Assembly (NCBI GenBank): GCA_947586055.1
Contig: CANPXL010000001.1
Coordinates: forward strand, 145,455 to 209,454
DNA: 64,000 nucleotides
Direction: 5' to 3'
Source of the DNA: an uncultured Acetatifactor sp.
GTDB lineage: Bacteria > Bacillota > Clostridia > Lachnospirales > Lachnospiraceae
Positions 43,642 to 53,345 of the stretch are shown in pieces. Each line of letters begins with the position of its first letter. The stretch's first letter is position 1. The position numbers were made by a program, and so were the translations under genes. The notes under the pieces were generated by a model. The model did not search any database and was not told the DNA's origin. It was given only the letters and a program-made list of their open reading frames with translations.

Positions 43642-44715
43642 TTATCCTGCGGCGCAGCCTGCGTCTTCCGAAAGCCCCAGAGAAGCCTGAACGCGCAGAA
43701 ACCGCTGGGGGCAGGCAGCCTCCACCGTCCTGCCGCTTAAGGCTTCCCCCGCCGCATCCTGCGTCTGCGGGAACACGACGCGAAAGGCGTGGAGCAGCTG
43801 GCTCTGAAGACCGTACTTCTCCCGCAGCTTTCGATTCAGCGCGGCATCCCCATATTTGAGATCACCGATCACAGGATACCCCAGCGACGCCAGATGGGCT
43901 CGGATCTGATGCGGTTTCCCCGTGATCAGTTCCACTTCCAGCAGCGTATAGCCGTTTTTTTGACAGACAGGGCGGCAGGCCGTCTCGATAAATTCCCCGC
44001 CCTCCCGCTTCTCTTCGGTCACACGCACCCGGTTTTTTCCGGCGTCCTTCGTCAGGTAACCGCGGACGGTCATCGGACTCTTTATGTCGCCCGCGCAGAT
44101 CGTCCTGTAAAATTTCCTGACGGTGCGCTCCCTGATACAGCCGCTTAAAAACTGCAGACCCGCCACCGTTTTCCCGCAAAGGACCAGGCCGGAAGTATTC
44201 CGGTCCAGCCGGTTGCACACCGAGGGCATAAACCCTTTTAATTCCTCTTCCAGCGCGGGATCCTGCCACAGAAGGTAGCCGATCATCCACTCGTTCAGGC
44301 TGAGATCACCTTCCGCGGCCTTCTGGGTCAGAACACCCGCGGGCTTATTCAGAATGATGATATGGCTGTCCTCGTACACGACGTCAATCTTCTTCAGCTT
44401 TGTATACGCCGTCCGGCACTCCCGGATTCGTTCCTCTGTGCCGCCGCAGGCCCCCTTTGACGCATCCCCGTCAGAACTGCCGGCGCTTTCCGGGGAGCCG
44501 GAAAACTTCGCGTAGGTCTCATCCGAAAAGAAAAATTGGATCCTGTCTCCCGGAGACAGCGTTTCGTTTCCCTGCGCCCTGGCGCCGTTTAACGTTATGT
44601 TTTTCTTCCGCAGCATCCTGTACAGGAATCCCGTTGCCGCGTTTGGCAGGATCCTGTGAAGATATCTGTCCAGTCTCTGGCCGGCCTGCGCGGCGCTGAT
44701 GTCCACTTCCTGCAT
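43642..44715 (-). CDS. RluA-family pseudouridine synthase
   Basis: 357 residues. An N-terminal S4 RNA-binding domain (VDISAAQAGQRLDRYLHR, MLRKKNITLNGARA) precedes the synthase domain with the catalytic Asp in CNRLDRNTSGLVLCGKT and KPHQIRAHLASLGYPVIGD. It modifies uridines in large-subunit rRNA or tRNA; which positions is not decidable here. An insert rich in Ser/Gly (SGSPESAGSSDGDASKG) separates the domains. It lies upstream of recU by 21 bases. Confidence 0.9.
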   Translation of the reverse strand: MQEVDISAAQAGQRLDRYLHRILPNAATGFLYRMLRKKNITLNGARAQGNETLSPGDRIQFFFSDETYAKFSGSPESAGSSDGDASKGACGGTEERIRECRTAYTKLKKIDVVYEDSHIIILNKPAGVLTQKAAEGDLSLNEWMIGYLLWQDPALEEELKGFMPSVCNRLDRNTSGLVLCGKTVAGLQFLSGCIRERTVRKFYRTICAGDIKSPMTVRGYLTKDAGKNRVRVTEEKREGGEFIETACRPVCQKNGYTLLEVELITGKPHQIRAHLASLGYPVIGDLKYGDAALNRKLREKYGLQSQLLHAFRVVFPQTQDAAGEALSGRTVEAACPQRFLRVQASLGLSEDAGCAAG

Positions 44716-44728
44716 GAGAGACGCTCCT

Positions 44729-45439
44729 TTAAAGACAGACGCTTTTCAGCGTGGCGATCACGGCCGCCGTCGTCTCAGGCTTCTCTTCCAGAGAAGCCAT
44801 CTGTTCCAGCCGTGCGATGTATTTTTTCAGATCCGTGAAGATTTTTACGGTGGTTTCCCTGTGGCCGTCCAGTCTCAGGTGATCTCCGATATGGCTGTAA
44901 AAAGCGTTCTCGTCAAAATCGGGCGCCTGCGAATAGCCGCAGACCGTATTGCCCCTTACCGCAAGGTGCCCCACCACAAAATTCTTTTTATAGGAAGTGA
45001 AGACACAGTCGTACAGGGTCTGAAGATCTCCTGACGATTTTTGGATCAGATCCGCCGCTTCCCCGTCCAGACTGTGAAATCGAAGAAACATCACCGCGCC
45101 GATCAGGCTCTTGCTGGCAGGCAAAAGGCCCAAAACCGCCACGATACTCAAAAGGTTTACTCTGCTCTTCGGATTTAAAAGTCCCATCCAGAACAGTTTC
45201 AATCCCTTGACTGCCGGAACCGATCCGCCCAGAGCGGGAAAAACTCCCGCCAGAAATCCGTCGATCCCGGCGGCTGCCCGCAACAGTCCCGCCTGGGTCT
45301 GCATGATCCCCGCCGTAAACAGAGACAGAGGAATGGCAAAATACAATACGGTTCTCATCACTTCATATTTTTTCTGAGAGTTCAGATAATTTCTGGCGCC
45401 CTTTACTTTTTCCGTTGAGAACATCCGCGCTATTTTCAT
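44729..45439 (-). CDS. Membrane protein of unknown function
   Basis: 236 residues if begun at 45439. Two or three hydrophobic segments (TVLYFAIPLSLFTAGIMQ; VNLLSIVAVLGLLPASKSLIGAVMFL) are followed by a soluble C-terminal domain (SSGDLQTLYDCVFTSYKKNFVVGHL). I recognise no domain. The frame stays open upstream to 45562 with a basic, Gly-rich region, but GGAGGAAA lies about 10 bases before the chosen ATG. It sits between the HAD and RluA-family genes. Confidence 0.6.
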   Translation of the reverse strand: MKIARMFSTEKVKGARNYLNSQKKYEVMRTVLYFAIPLSLFTAGIMQTQAGLLRAAAGIDGFLAGVFPALGGSVPAVKGLKLFWMGLLNPKSRVNLLSIVAVLGLLPASKSLIGAVMFLRFHSLDGEAADLIQKSSGDLQTLYDCVFTSYKKNFVVGHLAVRGNTVCGYSQAPDFDENAFYSHIGDHLRLDGHRETTVKIFTDLKKYIARLEQMASLEEKPETTAAVIATLKSVCL

Positions 45440-45592
45440 GAATTTCGAGTTTCCTCCCGATCTCTTTCCTTCTTCGTCCCGTTCCTTCCGGTTCTTCCCG
45501 CGCAATGAGCGCGGAATGTTCCACCGCTCCCGCGCCGATGTCAGTTTGAGAGGCAGGGTCAATTCCGCCGCCCCGGGATCTTATGTCCGCGC

Positions 45593-46252
45593 TCAGGAGA
45601 GCAGTCCGTAAAAATCGTCGATATAATAGTCCGCCAGTTCCCGCTTCTTTTCCCTCTGATCCGCGGAATAAGCGTCTTCCACGGCGCAGACCCGCATGCC
45701 GGCGCTGGCGCCCGCACGAATGCCGGGAACGATATCTTCAAACACAAGACACTTGGAAGGCTCCACGCCAAGTTCTTCCGCCACCGCGAGATAGATGTCC
45801 GGCGCGGGTTTTCCCTTTTTCACGTCGCATCCCGTCATGATGCAGGAAAACCGTTGCTTCAGTCCGTGTACCGCCGCGATATTCTCCACAAGCTCCCTGG
45901 AATTGCTGGTGGCGATCCCAAGCCGGATCCCGTTTGCCATACAGTCGTCCAGAAACGTGCGGATCCCGGGCTTTAACGGCACCTCATTGGCGTATTTGTC
46001 CCACGCCATCCGGTTCCAGGTCTCCTTGATCTCTTCGATGGTATCCGGTATGTCGAAGTGTTCCTTGAAATAAAGGGCCGTCTCATGAAAACTCATGCCC
46101 TCGATCTTTGACTGCAGATCCTCCGGAAGAGGGATCCCGTACCGGCCAAGATATTCTATATCGATGGCCCTCCACATCCACATGGAGTCCACCAGAGAGC
46201 CGTCCAGATCGAAAATGACGGCCTCTATTCCGTCAAACATTTCATGTCTCAT
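45593..46252 (-). CDS. HAD family hydrolase (beta-phosphoglucomutase-like)
   Basis: 219 residues of HAD subclass I with a cap domain. Motif I is VIFDLDGSLVDS, motif II IATSNSRELV, motif III KGKPAPDIY and motif IV VFEDIVPGIRAGASAGM. The likely activity is a small-molecule phosphatase or phosphomutase; the substrate is undetermined. It starts at 46252 behind GGAGGTGG and overlaps rsuA by 11 bases. Confidence 0.9.
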   Translation of the reverse strand: MRHEMFDGIEAVIFDLDGSLVDSMWMWRAIDIEYLGRYGIPLPEDLQSKIEGMSFHETALYFKEHFDIPDTIEEIKETWNRMAWDKYANEVPLKPGIRTFLDDCMANGIRLGIATSNSRELVENIAAVHGLKQRFSCIMTGCDVKKGKPAPDIYLAVAEELGVEPSKCLVFEDIVPGIRAGASAGMRVCAVEDAYSADQREKKRELADYYIDDFYGLLS

Positions 46253-46946
46253 GCAGTATTTCCACCTCCTGACAGGTCAGTTCCCTGTACTCTCCGGTTT
46301 TCAGCCCTTCGTCCAGGCAAAGTCCCCCGAAAGCCACTCTCTTTAAGGCAAGGACCCGATTGTCCACCGCAAGCAGCATCCGCTTCACCTGATGATATTT
46401 TCCCTCCCGGATGGTGAGAAGCAGCTTCCCGTCTTTAAGGAGACTGGCCTTTGCGGGCAGCGTCGGTCTTTTCTCCCCGATATCCACGCCCTGTTCCAGA
46501 CGGTTCAGATCTTCCTCCGACAGAGCGCGGGCGGTTGTCACAAGATAAGTCTTGTCCACATGTCTTTTCGGGGAAAGCAGCCTGTGAGCGGTCTCGCCGT
46601 CGTCGGTGAGAAGCAGCAGCCCCTCCGTATCTCTGTCCAGTCTGCCCACGGGAAACACGCCATCCCGGGGAAGAACGCATCCCTTCATCAGGTCAAGAAC
46701 CGTGGTCTCCCTGTCGTCCCTGACGGCGGAAACAACCCCCGCCGGCTTGTTCAGCATATAATAGACATGGCCGCCCGGACGCAGCGTCTGTCCCTGACAG
46801 CAGACCTGATCCCTCGTCTCATCGATCTTCTGTTCCGGCGAGCGAACGGTTCTGCCGTTCACGGTCACAAGCCCCCGGCGGATCAGATCCTTTACCTGGG
46901 TTCTGGAACCCATATTTCTGCTGCTTAAAAATTTATCCAGACGCAT
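46242..46946 (-). CDS. RsuA/RluB-family 16S/23S rRNA pseudouridine synthase
   Basis: 234 residues. The S4 domain (MRLDKFLSSRNMGSRTQVK) is followed by the synthase core with MLNKPAGVVSAVRD, the catalytic Asp in FPVGRLDRDTEGLLLLTDDG and REGKYHQVKRML. RsuA acts on 16S rRNA and RluB on 23S; the length favours RsuA. It is the first gene of the run ending with recU and is divergent from the YlbJ-like gene across 41 bases. Confidence 0.9.
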   Translation of the reverse strand: MRLDKFLSSRNMGSRTQVKDLIRRGLVTVNGRTVRSPEQKIDETRDQVCCQGQTLRPGGHVYYMLNKPAGVVSAVRDDRETTVLDLMKGCVLPRDGVFPVGRLDRDTEGLLLLTDDGETAHRLLSPKRHVDKTYLVTTARALSEEDLNRLEQGVDIGEKRPTLPAKASLLKDGKLLLTIREGKYHQVKRMLLAVDNRVLALKRVAFGGLCLDEGLKTGEYRELTCQEVEILHET

Positions 46947-46987
46947 AAACCTTTTCCTGTCTCATATATTTTTTCGAGGAACCATGC

Positions 46988-47974
46988 ATGGAGCGAACTG
47001 TGAATCTGCTTACCCTTTTCTTCCTTTTTTTCGCGGGATGCATTCTGACCCATTCCGCTCTGAGCCTGACTTACGCCGGTCTTGGTCTGGAGCTTTGGTT
47101 TTCCGGAATGATCCCCGCCCTGCTTCCCTTTATGATCCTTTCCGGCATTATGATAAGAATGAATCTGACGGAGCGAATGTCGATGGCGGTCTATCCGTTG
47201 GTCGGCCCGCTGTACGGCGTGAGGAAAAATGTGTGTTACTGCATGCTGCTCGGTTTTCTCTGCGGATTTCCCATGGGAGCAAGAGTGACGGCACAGCTGC
47301 GGGAACGCGGAATGCTCACCCGGCGGGAAGGCCAATATCTTCTGGCCTTCTGCAACAATATCGGCCCTGTATACTTTTGCAGCTTCGCGCTGCCCCTTCT
47401 CGGCCGCCGCCTTGTGCTGCCCTATCTTTTCGGCATGTACGGCGTTCCTCTTTTGTACGGCCTGCTCCTGCGCCATACCGCATACCGGGACATCGGCGTC
47501 GCACGTAAAGATTTATCCGGCCGCCGGGGCTTTGGAGAACTTCGGGCCGCGGGGGAACCCCAAAGCCTCCGGCGGACGTCTGTCAGAAACACCGCGCCGG
47601 CCGCCGTTCTGGAAGCGGCCGAACAGTCGGTACAAACATCCGTCCAGAGCATCCTGACGCTGGGCGGTTATATGATCCTGTTCAACCTGATGAACCTGAT
47701 TCCGCACGTACTGCTCGGCAGACCGCTTCCCCTTCTGGGGCCTCTTCTTGAGATCACAGGCGGACTGGGAATGTTAAAGCAAAGCCTGCCGCTTTACAGT
47801 CTTCTTGCCCTGTCCTTCGGAGGTCTCTGCTGTATTGCCCAGACCTACAGCTGTATCCGCGACACAGATCTTTCGCTGTCAGGCTATCTTTTTCACAAAA
47901 TAATCCTGACTCTCTTAAACGCCGGCTTTTATCTGGGCTGGTTTCTGCTGCGGCCGGACTCCTTCCTGCGCTGA
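46988..47974 (+). CDS. ylbJ: YlbJ-like sporulation membrane protein (nucleoside-recognition/Gate fold)
   Basis: 328 residues, about eight membrane helices. Family markers are GLELWFSGMIPALLPFMILS, MLLGFLCGFPMGARVTAQL, YLLAFCNNIGPVYFCS and ILTLGGYMILFNLM. The hydrophilic central stretch (about 170-210) is variable. YlbJ is needed for spore development in Bacilli. It stands alone on the plus strand and its end overlaps the amidase gene by 46 bases on the other strand. Confidence 0.85.
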   Translation: MERTVNLLTLFFLFFAGCILTHSALSLTYAGLGLELWFSGMIPALLPFMILSGIMIRMNLTERMSMAVYPLVGPLYGVRKNVCYCMLLGFLCGFPMGARVTAQLRERGMLTRREGQYLLAFCNNIGPVYFCSFALPLLGRRLVLPYLFGMYGVPLLYGLLLRHTAYRDIGVARKDLSGRRGFGELRAAGEPQSLRRTSVRNTAPAAVLEAAEQSVQTSVQSILTLGGYMILFNLMNLIPHVLLGRPLPLLGPLLEITGGLGMLKQSLPLYSLLALSFGGLCCIAQTYSCIRDTDLSLSGYLFHKIILTLLNAGFYLGWFLLRPDSFLR

Positions 47975-49341
47975 CGGGCGGCGCGCTTCCGGCTTCCGGC
48001 CGCGATGGCCTGGGATACCAGAAAAATGACGAGCAGTGTCAGGGCGGCGATCAGGCAGATCGCAAGAAACGTCAGAAAACTCACAGGCCTTTCCTGTTCT
48101 TCGGCGCCGTCGCCTCTTCCGCCGGCAAAATCCTCCGTTCTTTCGTACGCACTGTCTTTTCCCTCAGAAGAGACGGCGTTTTGTCCGTTTTCGGTGCCGT
48201 CCCCCATCTCCGCCTTGCCCGAAGCCGCCAGCAGTTCCTCCGGATCCCGATAGGTTTCCGGACTGGTCCAGGAATTGCTTTCCGTATACAGATCATATCC
48301 GTTGTAAGCCCGCAGTATCACTGTGGGACAGGTGAGCGCAGGAACCGTCAGATTCAGCGTGAAGGTATCGGAATAAGCGCCGGTCAGAGCGTCGCTTCCC
48401 GGCCAGGCTTCTCTTGGGGAAAAGGTCTTTCCGCCGTCCAGACTAAAAGAATAGTATAAAAGCGTGGAATCGTAGTCCGCGGCGGTCACGGAAAGCGCAA
48501 GCCTCCCGGTGTCGTAATCTGTCTCCAGCAGCTCGATCTGACATACGTCGGGGGCGGTGCTATCCTGAACCGTCACGGGAACAGGGGCGGAAATGCTTGA
48601 CTCTGCGAGTTCATGATCCGAATAATCCACGCCGAGGACGGAACTCTTCAGCCCGAAGTACCGCGCTGCGGCCGTGGCGTCCATGCGCCCGAACTCCTTA
48701 AGTTCTTCCTCGCTGTCACAAAATCCCTCGTCTCTCGCCTCGTCGACATGACAGTGTTCGATGATCACCGCCGGCATCTTCTTTTCGGAAGAATACAGGA
48801 GGATTCCGTAATAATCTTTGCCGGAATCTCCAAGCCTTGTCTTTACGCCGCGGATAAAAAGCCCTTTTTCCCGAAACGCGCCAAGCAGTTCGCATCCAAA
48901 CTGATACCCGATCCCGTTGCAGGGCGCAAACGCCGACGTCCATACCTCCGCGCCGTAGAGCTCATGGTTTTCCGATGCGTTATAATGAATGCTGAACAGA
49001 AAGTCCGCATCCACCGAGGCCGCAAATTCCACCCGCTCTTTTCGGGACAGATCCACATCGGACGTCCGCGTCAGATAAACTTCCACGCCGTCGTAGAGAG
49101 AAAGCTCCTCATACATGGCAAGCGCGGTGACCATGGTCATGCTCTTTTCCTCATGGCCGTTCTCTGTGGTGCCAAGGTTATCGCCGCCATGGCCCGGGTC
49201 GATGACGATGACCAGCTTATCCCCCGTATCCTGCAGCCGTCCTGCGGCTTCCGCCCGGCTGAAGGGAAAAAGCGCCAGGAAAAGCGCCGTCATCAGTGTA
49301 AAAAAACCGGCTCCCTTGCGAAAACCGGTTTTTCCTCTCAT
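47929..49341 (-). CDS. N-acetylmuramoyl-L-alanine amidase (Amidase_3) with C-terminal membrane anchor
   Basis: 470 residues. A signal peptide (FFTLMTALFLALFPFSRAEA) precedes the Amidase_3 zinc domain with VIDPGHGGDN, HEEKSM (Glu), LFSIHYNAS and the catalytic Glu in PAVIIEHCHVD. After about residue 240 comes a beta-rich region and, near the C-terminus, a membrane helix (FLAICLIAALTLLVIFLV) and a basic tail (RKRAARQRRKESGRSR). It cleaves the stem peptide from MurNAc at the cell wall. It overlaps its upstream gene by four bases. Confidence 0.9.
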   Translation of the reverse strand: MRGKTGFRKGAGFFTLMTALFLALFPFSRAEAAGRLQDTGDKLVIVIDPGHGGDNLGTTENGHEEKSMTMVTALAMYEELSLYDGVEVYLTRTSDVDLSRKERVEFAASVDADFLFSIHYNASENHELYGAEVWTSAFAPCNGIGYQFGCELLGAFREKGLFIRGVKTRLGDSGKDYYGILLYSSEKKMPAVIIEHCHVDEARDEGFCDSEEELKEFGRMDATAAARYFGLKSSVLGVDYSDHELAESSISAPVPVTVQDSTAPDVCQIELLETDYDTGRLALSVTAADYDSTLLYYSFSLDGGKTFSPREAWPGSDALTGAYSDTFTLNLTVPALTCPTVILRAYNGYDLYTESNSWTSPETYRDPEELLAASGKAEMGDGTENGQNAVSSEGKDSAYERTEDFAGGRGDGAEEQERPVSFLTFLAICLIAALTLLVIFLVSQAIAAGSRKRAARQRRKESGRSRNQPR

Positions 49342-49943
49342 TGGATCACATCCAGTCCGTTGTCTCCGGCCGCATCGTCCAGAGGGATCGATTCCAGATC
49401 CTCGTCCGATGGATAGAGGGAGCGGCGGTTGGACTGGATCAGTTCTTTATACTGGTTCAGAGAACCGATCAGCGTGGTGAAATTGGAGTTGGACGCCTGC
49501 AGCGCGGAGACGATGATGTTTTCCAGCTCCGCCAGACGGTCTTCCGTATACTGGGCAGCCTGCATCCGAAGGTCGTTTGCCTCCATGGTAGCCTTGTCAA
49601 GTATCTCCTGCGCCTGCTGGGCGGCCTGCGTCACGACTTCATTTGCCTGAGCGTAGGCCTGCTGCATGATCTCATGCTCGCTGATCAGCTCGTTGGTATG
49701 TATGGTGGCCTCGTTGATCAGCGCCTCGGCTTTCGCTCTGGCGTCGTTTAAGATGGCTTCCTTGTTGCTGATGATCTTCTGATAGCGTTTGATCTCATCG
49801 GGAGTCTTCATCCGCAGTTCCCGAAGCAGCTCGTCGATCTCATCCTTATTGACGATGATCTCCGAGTTTGACATAAACTTGGGCTTACAGCTCTCAATAT
49901 ATTCCTCTAATTCGTCGATTAACTGCTCAATTCTACTGCTCAT
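49338..49943 (-). CDS. Coiled-coil protein, DivIVA-like, of unknown function
   Basis: 201 residues. The start (MSSRIEQLIDELEEYI, then SCKPKFMSNSEIIVNKD) leads into a long coiled coil (about 75-160: KAEALINEATIHTNELI) and a low-complexity acidic tail. The family is widespread in Clostridia and often annotated as an ATPase-like protein without direct evidence. The ATG at 49943 follows AAGGAGTGATTGCCC. It couples by ATGA to the amidase, suggesting an envelope or division role. Confidence 0.7.
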   Translation of the reverse strand: MSSRIEQLIDELEEYIESCKPKFMSNSEIIVNKDEIDELLRELRMKTPDEIKRYQKIISNKEAILNDARAKAEALINEATIHTNELISEHEIMQQAYAQANEVVTQAAQQAQEILDKATMEANDLRMQAAQYTEDRLAELENIIVSALQASNSNFTTLIGSLNQYKELIQSNRRSLYPSDEDLESIPLDDAAGDNGLDVIQ

Positions 49944-49949
49944 GGGCAA

Positions 49950-50450
49950 TCACTCCTTATTCTGCTTCCTGATCCGGTACTTGTCGTAAATCAGTTTTTC
50001 CACAAATTCCGGCACGCACTGGCTGATATCGCCTCCGAAGCTTGCGATCTCCTTCACGCTGGAGGAACTTAAGTACGCATACTCCAGACTGGTCGTCAAG
50101 AACATGGTGTCCAGCTTTCCGTCGGACAGCTTCCTGTTGGTCTGGGCGATCTGCAGTTCGTATTCAAAATCCGTGATCGCGCGCAGGCCCCTGACCGCGA
50201 TGTGAAGATCGTTCTCCGCCGCGTAATTGATCAGCAGGCCGCTGAAACTGTCTACCCGGACATTGGGAATGTCTTTTGTAGCCTCTTTTAATATATTAAC
50301 ACGTTCTTCCACAGAAAACAACGGAGTTTTCTCTTTATTGTTCAAAACGCTTACGATCAGTACGTCAAAAATCTCCGAAGCTCTTCTGATAATATCAAGG
50401 TGACCGTATGTAACAGGATCAAAACTGCCCGGATATACCGCTCTCTTCAT
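49950..50450 (-). CDS. coaD: Pantetheine-phosphate adenylyltransferase
   Basis: A 166-residue coenzyme A pathway enzyme making dephospho-CoA from 4'-phosphopantetheine and ATP. The nucleotidyltransferase motif is [16 protein letters not shown], and the second signature is [15 protein letters not shown]. Conserved [20 protein letters not shown] is present. The ATG at 50450 (MKRAVYPG) is preferred over an upstream TTG because GAGGA is eight bases ahead. The start overlaps the end of rsmD. Confidence 0.96.
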   Translation of the reverse strand: MKRAVYPGSFDPVTYGHLDIIRRASEIFDVLIVSVLNNKEKTPLFSVEERVNILKEATKDIPNVRVDSFSGLLINYAAENDLHIAVRGLRAITDFEYELQIAQTNRKLSDGKLDTMFLTTSLEYAYLSSSSVKEIASFGGDISQCVPEFVEKLIYDKYRIRKQNKE

Positions 50451-51000
50451 TTTTTTCAATCCTCACAAATACATGCTTGTTCGTCCGATATCTCTTTTCC
50501 TTTTCCAGAACGTATCCCCACCGGCCAAGCCAGGAAAAGTCCGTATCCAGAGCCGCCTCCACGATGATCAGCGTCTCATGCGTCATCCATCGCCTTCCCT
50601 TAAGAGCGGCCAGCACGTTTTTTTCATATTCCCGGCCGTAGGGCGGATCCAGAAACACGATATCCGCCGTTTCCTCCCGGATGGCGTCCAACGCGCCGCA
50701 TACATCCTGTTTTATTACTATAGCACGATTCTCCAGTTTCGTAAATGCAAGATTTTTGCGGATACATTCCACCGCCTTCGGCGCGGAATCCACAAAATAT
50801 GCCTTCTTTGCTCCACGGCTTAAGGCTTCGATGCCAATGGCGCCGCTGCCGCTGAAAAGATCCAGAAAGACCGAGCCCGGCAGATCCCAGTGAAGCATGT
50901 TAAAGAGGGTCTCCTTGATCTTGTCCGTTGTCGGTCTGGTATCCATGCCTTCCGGCGCCTTAAGCGGCATGCTTCCCGCCGTTCCCGCGATCACTCTCAT
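50419..51000 (-). CDS. rsmD: 16S rRNA (guanine(966)-N(2))-methyltransferase
   Basis: 193 residues. The SAM-binding motif [20 protein letters not shown] and the catalytic motif [12 protein letters not shown] (NPPY-like DPPY) are typical. The N-terminus [20 protein letters not shown] with [15 protein letters not shown] is the RsmD signature. The ATG at 51000 has AGGGGG upstream. It precedes coaD, the usual Firmicutes order. Confidence 0.94.
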   Translation of the reverse strand: MRVIAGTAGSMPLKAPEGMDTRPTTDKIKETLFNMLHWDLPGSVFLDLFSGSGAIGIEALSRGAKKAYFVDSAPKAVECIRKNLAFTKLENRAIVIKQDVCGALDAIREETADIVFLDPPYGREYEKNVLAALKGRRWMTHETLIIVEAALDTDFSWLGRWGYVLEKEKRYRTNKHVFVRIEKNEESGISGQF

Positions 51001-51011
51001 ACGCGCCCCCT

Positions 51012-53255
51012 TCACGGCGTGCGGATCTTTGTTCCCTTTGTGTCCCGCCTGCCGGTTTTCAACTCGTTTAACACAAGATTTCTGCCCTTATATTCTATGG
51101 AAGCATTGTCGAGGACCATGGTATAATAAACCTTCTCAACCTCATCCTTCGGCCCCAGTTTCATGCCCCGAACGCCCACGGCGCCCTTTTTCTTCTCCGG
51201 GATCTCTTCCAGCGAAAATCTCAGGAAAAATCCTTCCTTCGTCTGAAGGATCATATAGCGCTGCTCCGACAAAGTCTCCACGCTCACCACCCGGTCTCCC
51301 TCCGCAAGCTTTGTGGCCGCGACGGCGCGCTTGGAGACGTCGAACTCTCCGCCGTCAACCAGCTTCATCATGGACTGCGCCGTGACGAACGCCACCTGCC
51401 TTAAGTTCAGCTGCGTCTGGCTGGTCAGGTATACGATCTGCTCTTTTCCGGAGTCGTAGCTGCTGATGTTGTCCAGAGGCGTTCCCTTGTCGCGGAACCT
51501 GCCGAAGGGAATGTCCGAGACCCTGACGGTGTAAAGCTGGCCCGTGTCGGTAAAGGCGCAGACCTTTCCGGTATTCTTACAGCAGAATACGAATCGGTTC
51601 TCCAGGTCGGCCGTCTCTTTGTTCCGCTCGTAGGCCGCGGTGTCGATCGCTCTGATATAACCGAACCGGTCCATCAGCACGCAGACGTCGGTCTCTTCCA
51701 CCTCTTTCTCCCTGTAAACCGCTTCCTCCGCGTTCTCAATGACCGTGCGGCGCTTTCTCCCATATTCCTTTTTATATTCGTCCAGCTCGTTTATGATGAC
51801 CTGCGCCATGGAATCCCTGCGTTCCAGAATATCCTCATAGCGGTAGATATTTGCCATGGTCTCTTCATGTTCGTTGATCAGCGCCTCGATCTCCAGCCCG
51901 ATCAGTTTATACAGGCGCATTTCCAGAATGGCGTTTGCCTGCTTTTCCGTAAACATCAGCTGCTCGGCCATGATCCTGGATTCTTTTGACTGAAACCGGA
52001 TGCCGTCCGTCTTTCCCTCCACCAGACAGGCCTTCGCCATGGCGCGGTCCCTGGATCCCCGGAGAATCTCGATGATCAGGTCTATCACATTGCAGGCCTT
52101 GATCAACCCCTCCTGAATCTCCCGGCGCTCCATCTCTCTTTCCAGAAGATTCGTATATTTGCGCGTCGCGATCTGGTACTGGAAATCCACGTTTGCCTTC
52201 AGAACCTGCTTTAAGCCCATGGTCTCCGGTCTGCCGTCGCAGATGGCAAGCATATTTACGCCGAAGGTATCCTCCAGCCGGGTTTTTTTGTACAGAAGAT
52301 TGACAAAATTTTCGGCGTCCGCGTCCTTTTTCAGTTCGATGACGATGCGGATCCCCTCCTTGGAGGACTGATTGGAAATATCCACCACATCCTGCGTCTT
52401 TTTTGTCTCCACAAGAGCCGCAACGTCAGAGAGAAACCGGGAAATACCCGTCCCGATCATGGTGTAGGGGATCTCGGTGATCACAACGTTGGTCCTTCCC
52501 CCTTTTACGCTTTCAAACTCCACCTTCCCGCGGATCCGGATCCTGCCCGTCCCGGTCTCATAGATTTCGTGAAGCTCATCCTTGTTGGTGACGATGCCGC
52601 CGGTTGGGAAATCGGGTCCCTTCAGGTAACGCATCAGCTCCGCCGTGGTAATGGCTTCGTTCTGCATATAAGCCTTCATGGCGTCGATGACTTCACACAG
52701 ATTATGAGGCGGCGTGCTGGTGGTCATGCCCACCGCGATGCCCTCGGAGCCGTTGACAAGGAAATTCGGGATCCTTACAGGCAGAACGGAAGGTTCTTTC
52801 TCCGTCTCGTCAAAGTTGGGAACAAAGTCCACCACATCCTTGTCCAGATCTCCGAGAAAAGCCTCCTGCGTCACCTTCTGAAGCCTCGCCTCGGTGTAAC
52901 GCATGGCGGCGGCGCCGTCTCCTTCGATGTTGCCGAAGTTCCCGTGACCGTCGATCAGGGCAAGTCCCTTTTTAAAATCCTGACTCATCACTACCAGGGA
53001 GTCATAAATGGAACTGTCGCCGTGGGGATGATACTTACCCATGGTATCGCCCACGATTCTTGCGCTCTTTCGGTAAGGGCGGTCAAAACGGATGCCAAGC
53101 TCGTACATGTCGTAAAGCACTCTGCGCTGCACGGGCTTTAAGCCGTCTCTGACGTCGGGAAGCGCCCGGGCGATGATCACGCTCATGGCGTAATCAATGT
53201 AGGCTTTCTGCATCTCTTCCGAGTATTCGGTTCTGATAATCCTGCTGTCGTCCAT
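51012..53255 (-). CDS. parC: Type IIA topoisomerase subunit A (ParC-like, possibly a second gyrase A)
   Basis: 747 residues. It carries [20 protein letters not shown], the active-site Tyr region MRYTEARLQ, and [13 protein letters not shown], the quinolone pocket with wild-type Ser and Asp. The C-terminal domain has blade-like repeats ([33 protein letters not shown]). It lacks a clear GyrA box (QxRGGKG), which favours topoisomerase IV or a related second enzyme. It is encoded downstream of the B subunit. A decatenating or supercoiling role cannot be settled by sequence alone. Confidence 0.85.
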   Translation of the reverse strand: MDDSRIIRTEYSEEMQKAYIDYAMSVIIARALPDVRDGLKPVQRRVLYDMYELGIRFDRPYRKSARIVGDTMGKYHPHGDSSIYDSLVVMSQDFKKGLALIDGHGNFGNIEGDGAAAMRYTEARLQKVTQEAFLGDLDKDVVDFVPNFDETEKEPSVLPVRIPNFLVNGSEGIAVGMTTSTPPHNLCEVIDAMKAYMQNEAITTAELMRYLKGPDFPTGGIVTNKDELHEIYETGTGRIRIRGKVEFESVKGGRTNVVITEIPYTMIGTGISRFLSDVAALVETKKTQDVVDISNQSSKEGIRIVIELKKDADAENFVNLLYKKTRLEDTFGVNMLAICDGRPETMGLKQVLKANVDFQYQIATRKYTNLLEREMERREIQEGLIKACNVIDLIIEILRGSRDRAMAKACLVEGKTDGIRFQSKESRIMAEQLMFTEKQANAILEMRLYKLIGLEIEALINEHEETMANIYRYEDILERRDSMAQVIINELDEYKKEYGRKRRTVIENAEEAVYREKEVEETDVCVLMDRFGYIRAIDTAAYERNKETADLENRFVFCCKNTGKVCAFTDTGQLYTVRVSDIPFGRFRDKGTPLDNISSYDSGKEQIVYLTSQTQLNLRQVAFVTAQSMMKLVDGGEFDVSKRAVAATKLAEGDRVVSVETLSEQRYMILQTKEGFFLRFSLEEIPEKKKGAVGVRGMKLGPKDEVEKVYYTMVLDNASIEYKGRNLVLNELKTGRRDTKGTKIRTP

Positions 53256-53345
53256 ATTCTGGTTATTCCTTTTCCGGGTCTGTGTTTTTCTCTTTTTGCC
53301 TCTGTTCCCTGCAGGCGAGAACTGTCATGATCACGGAAACTTAAC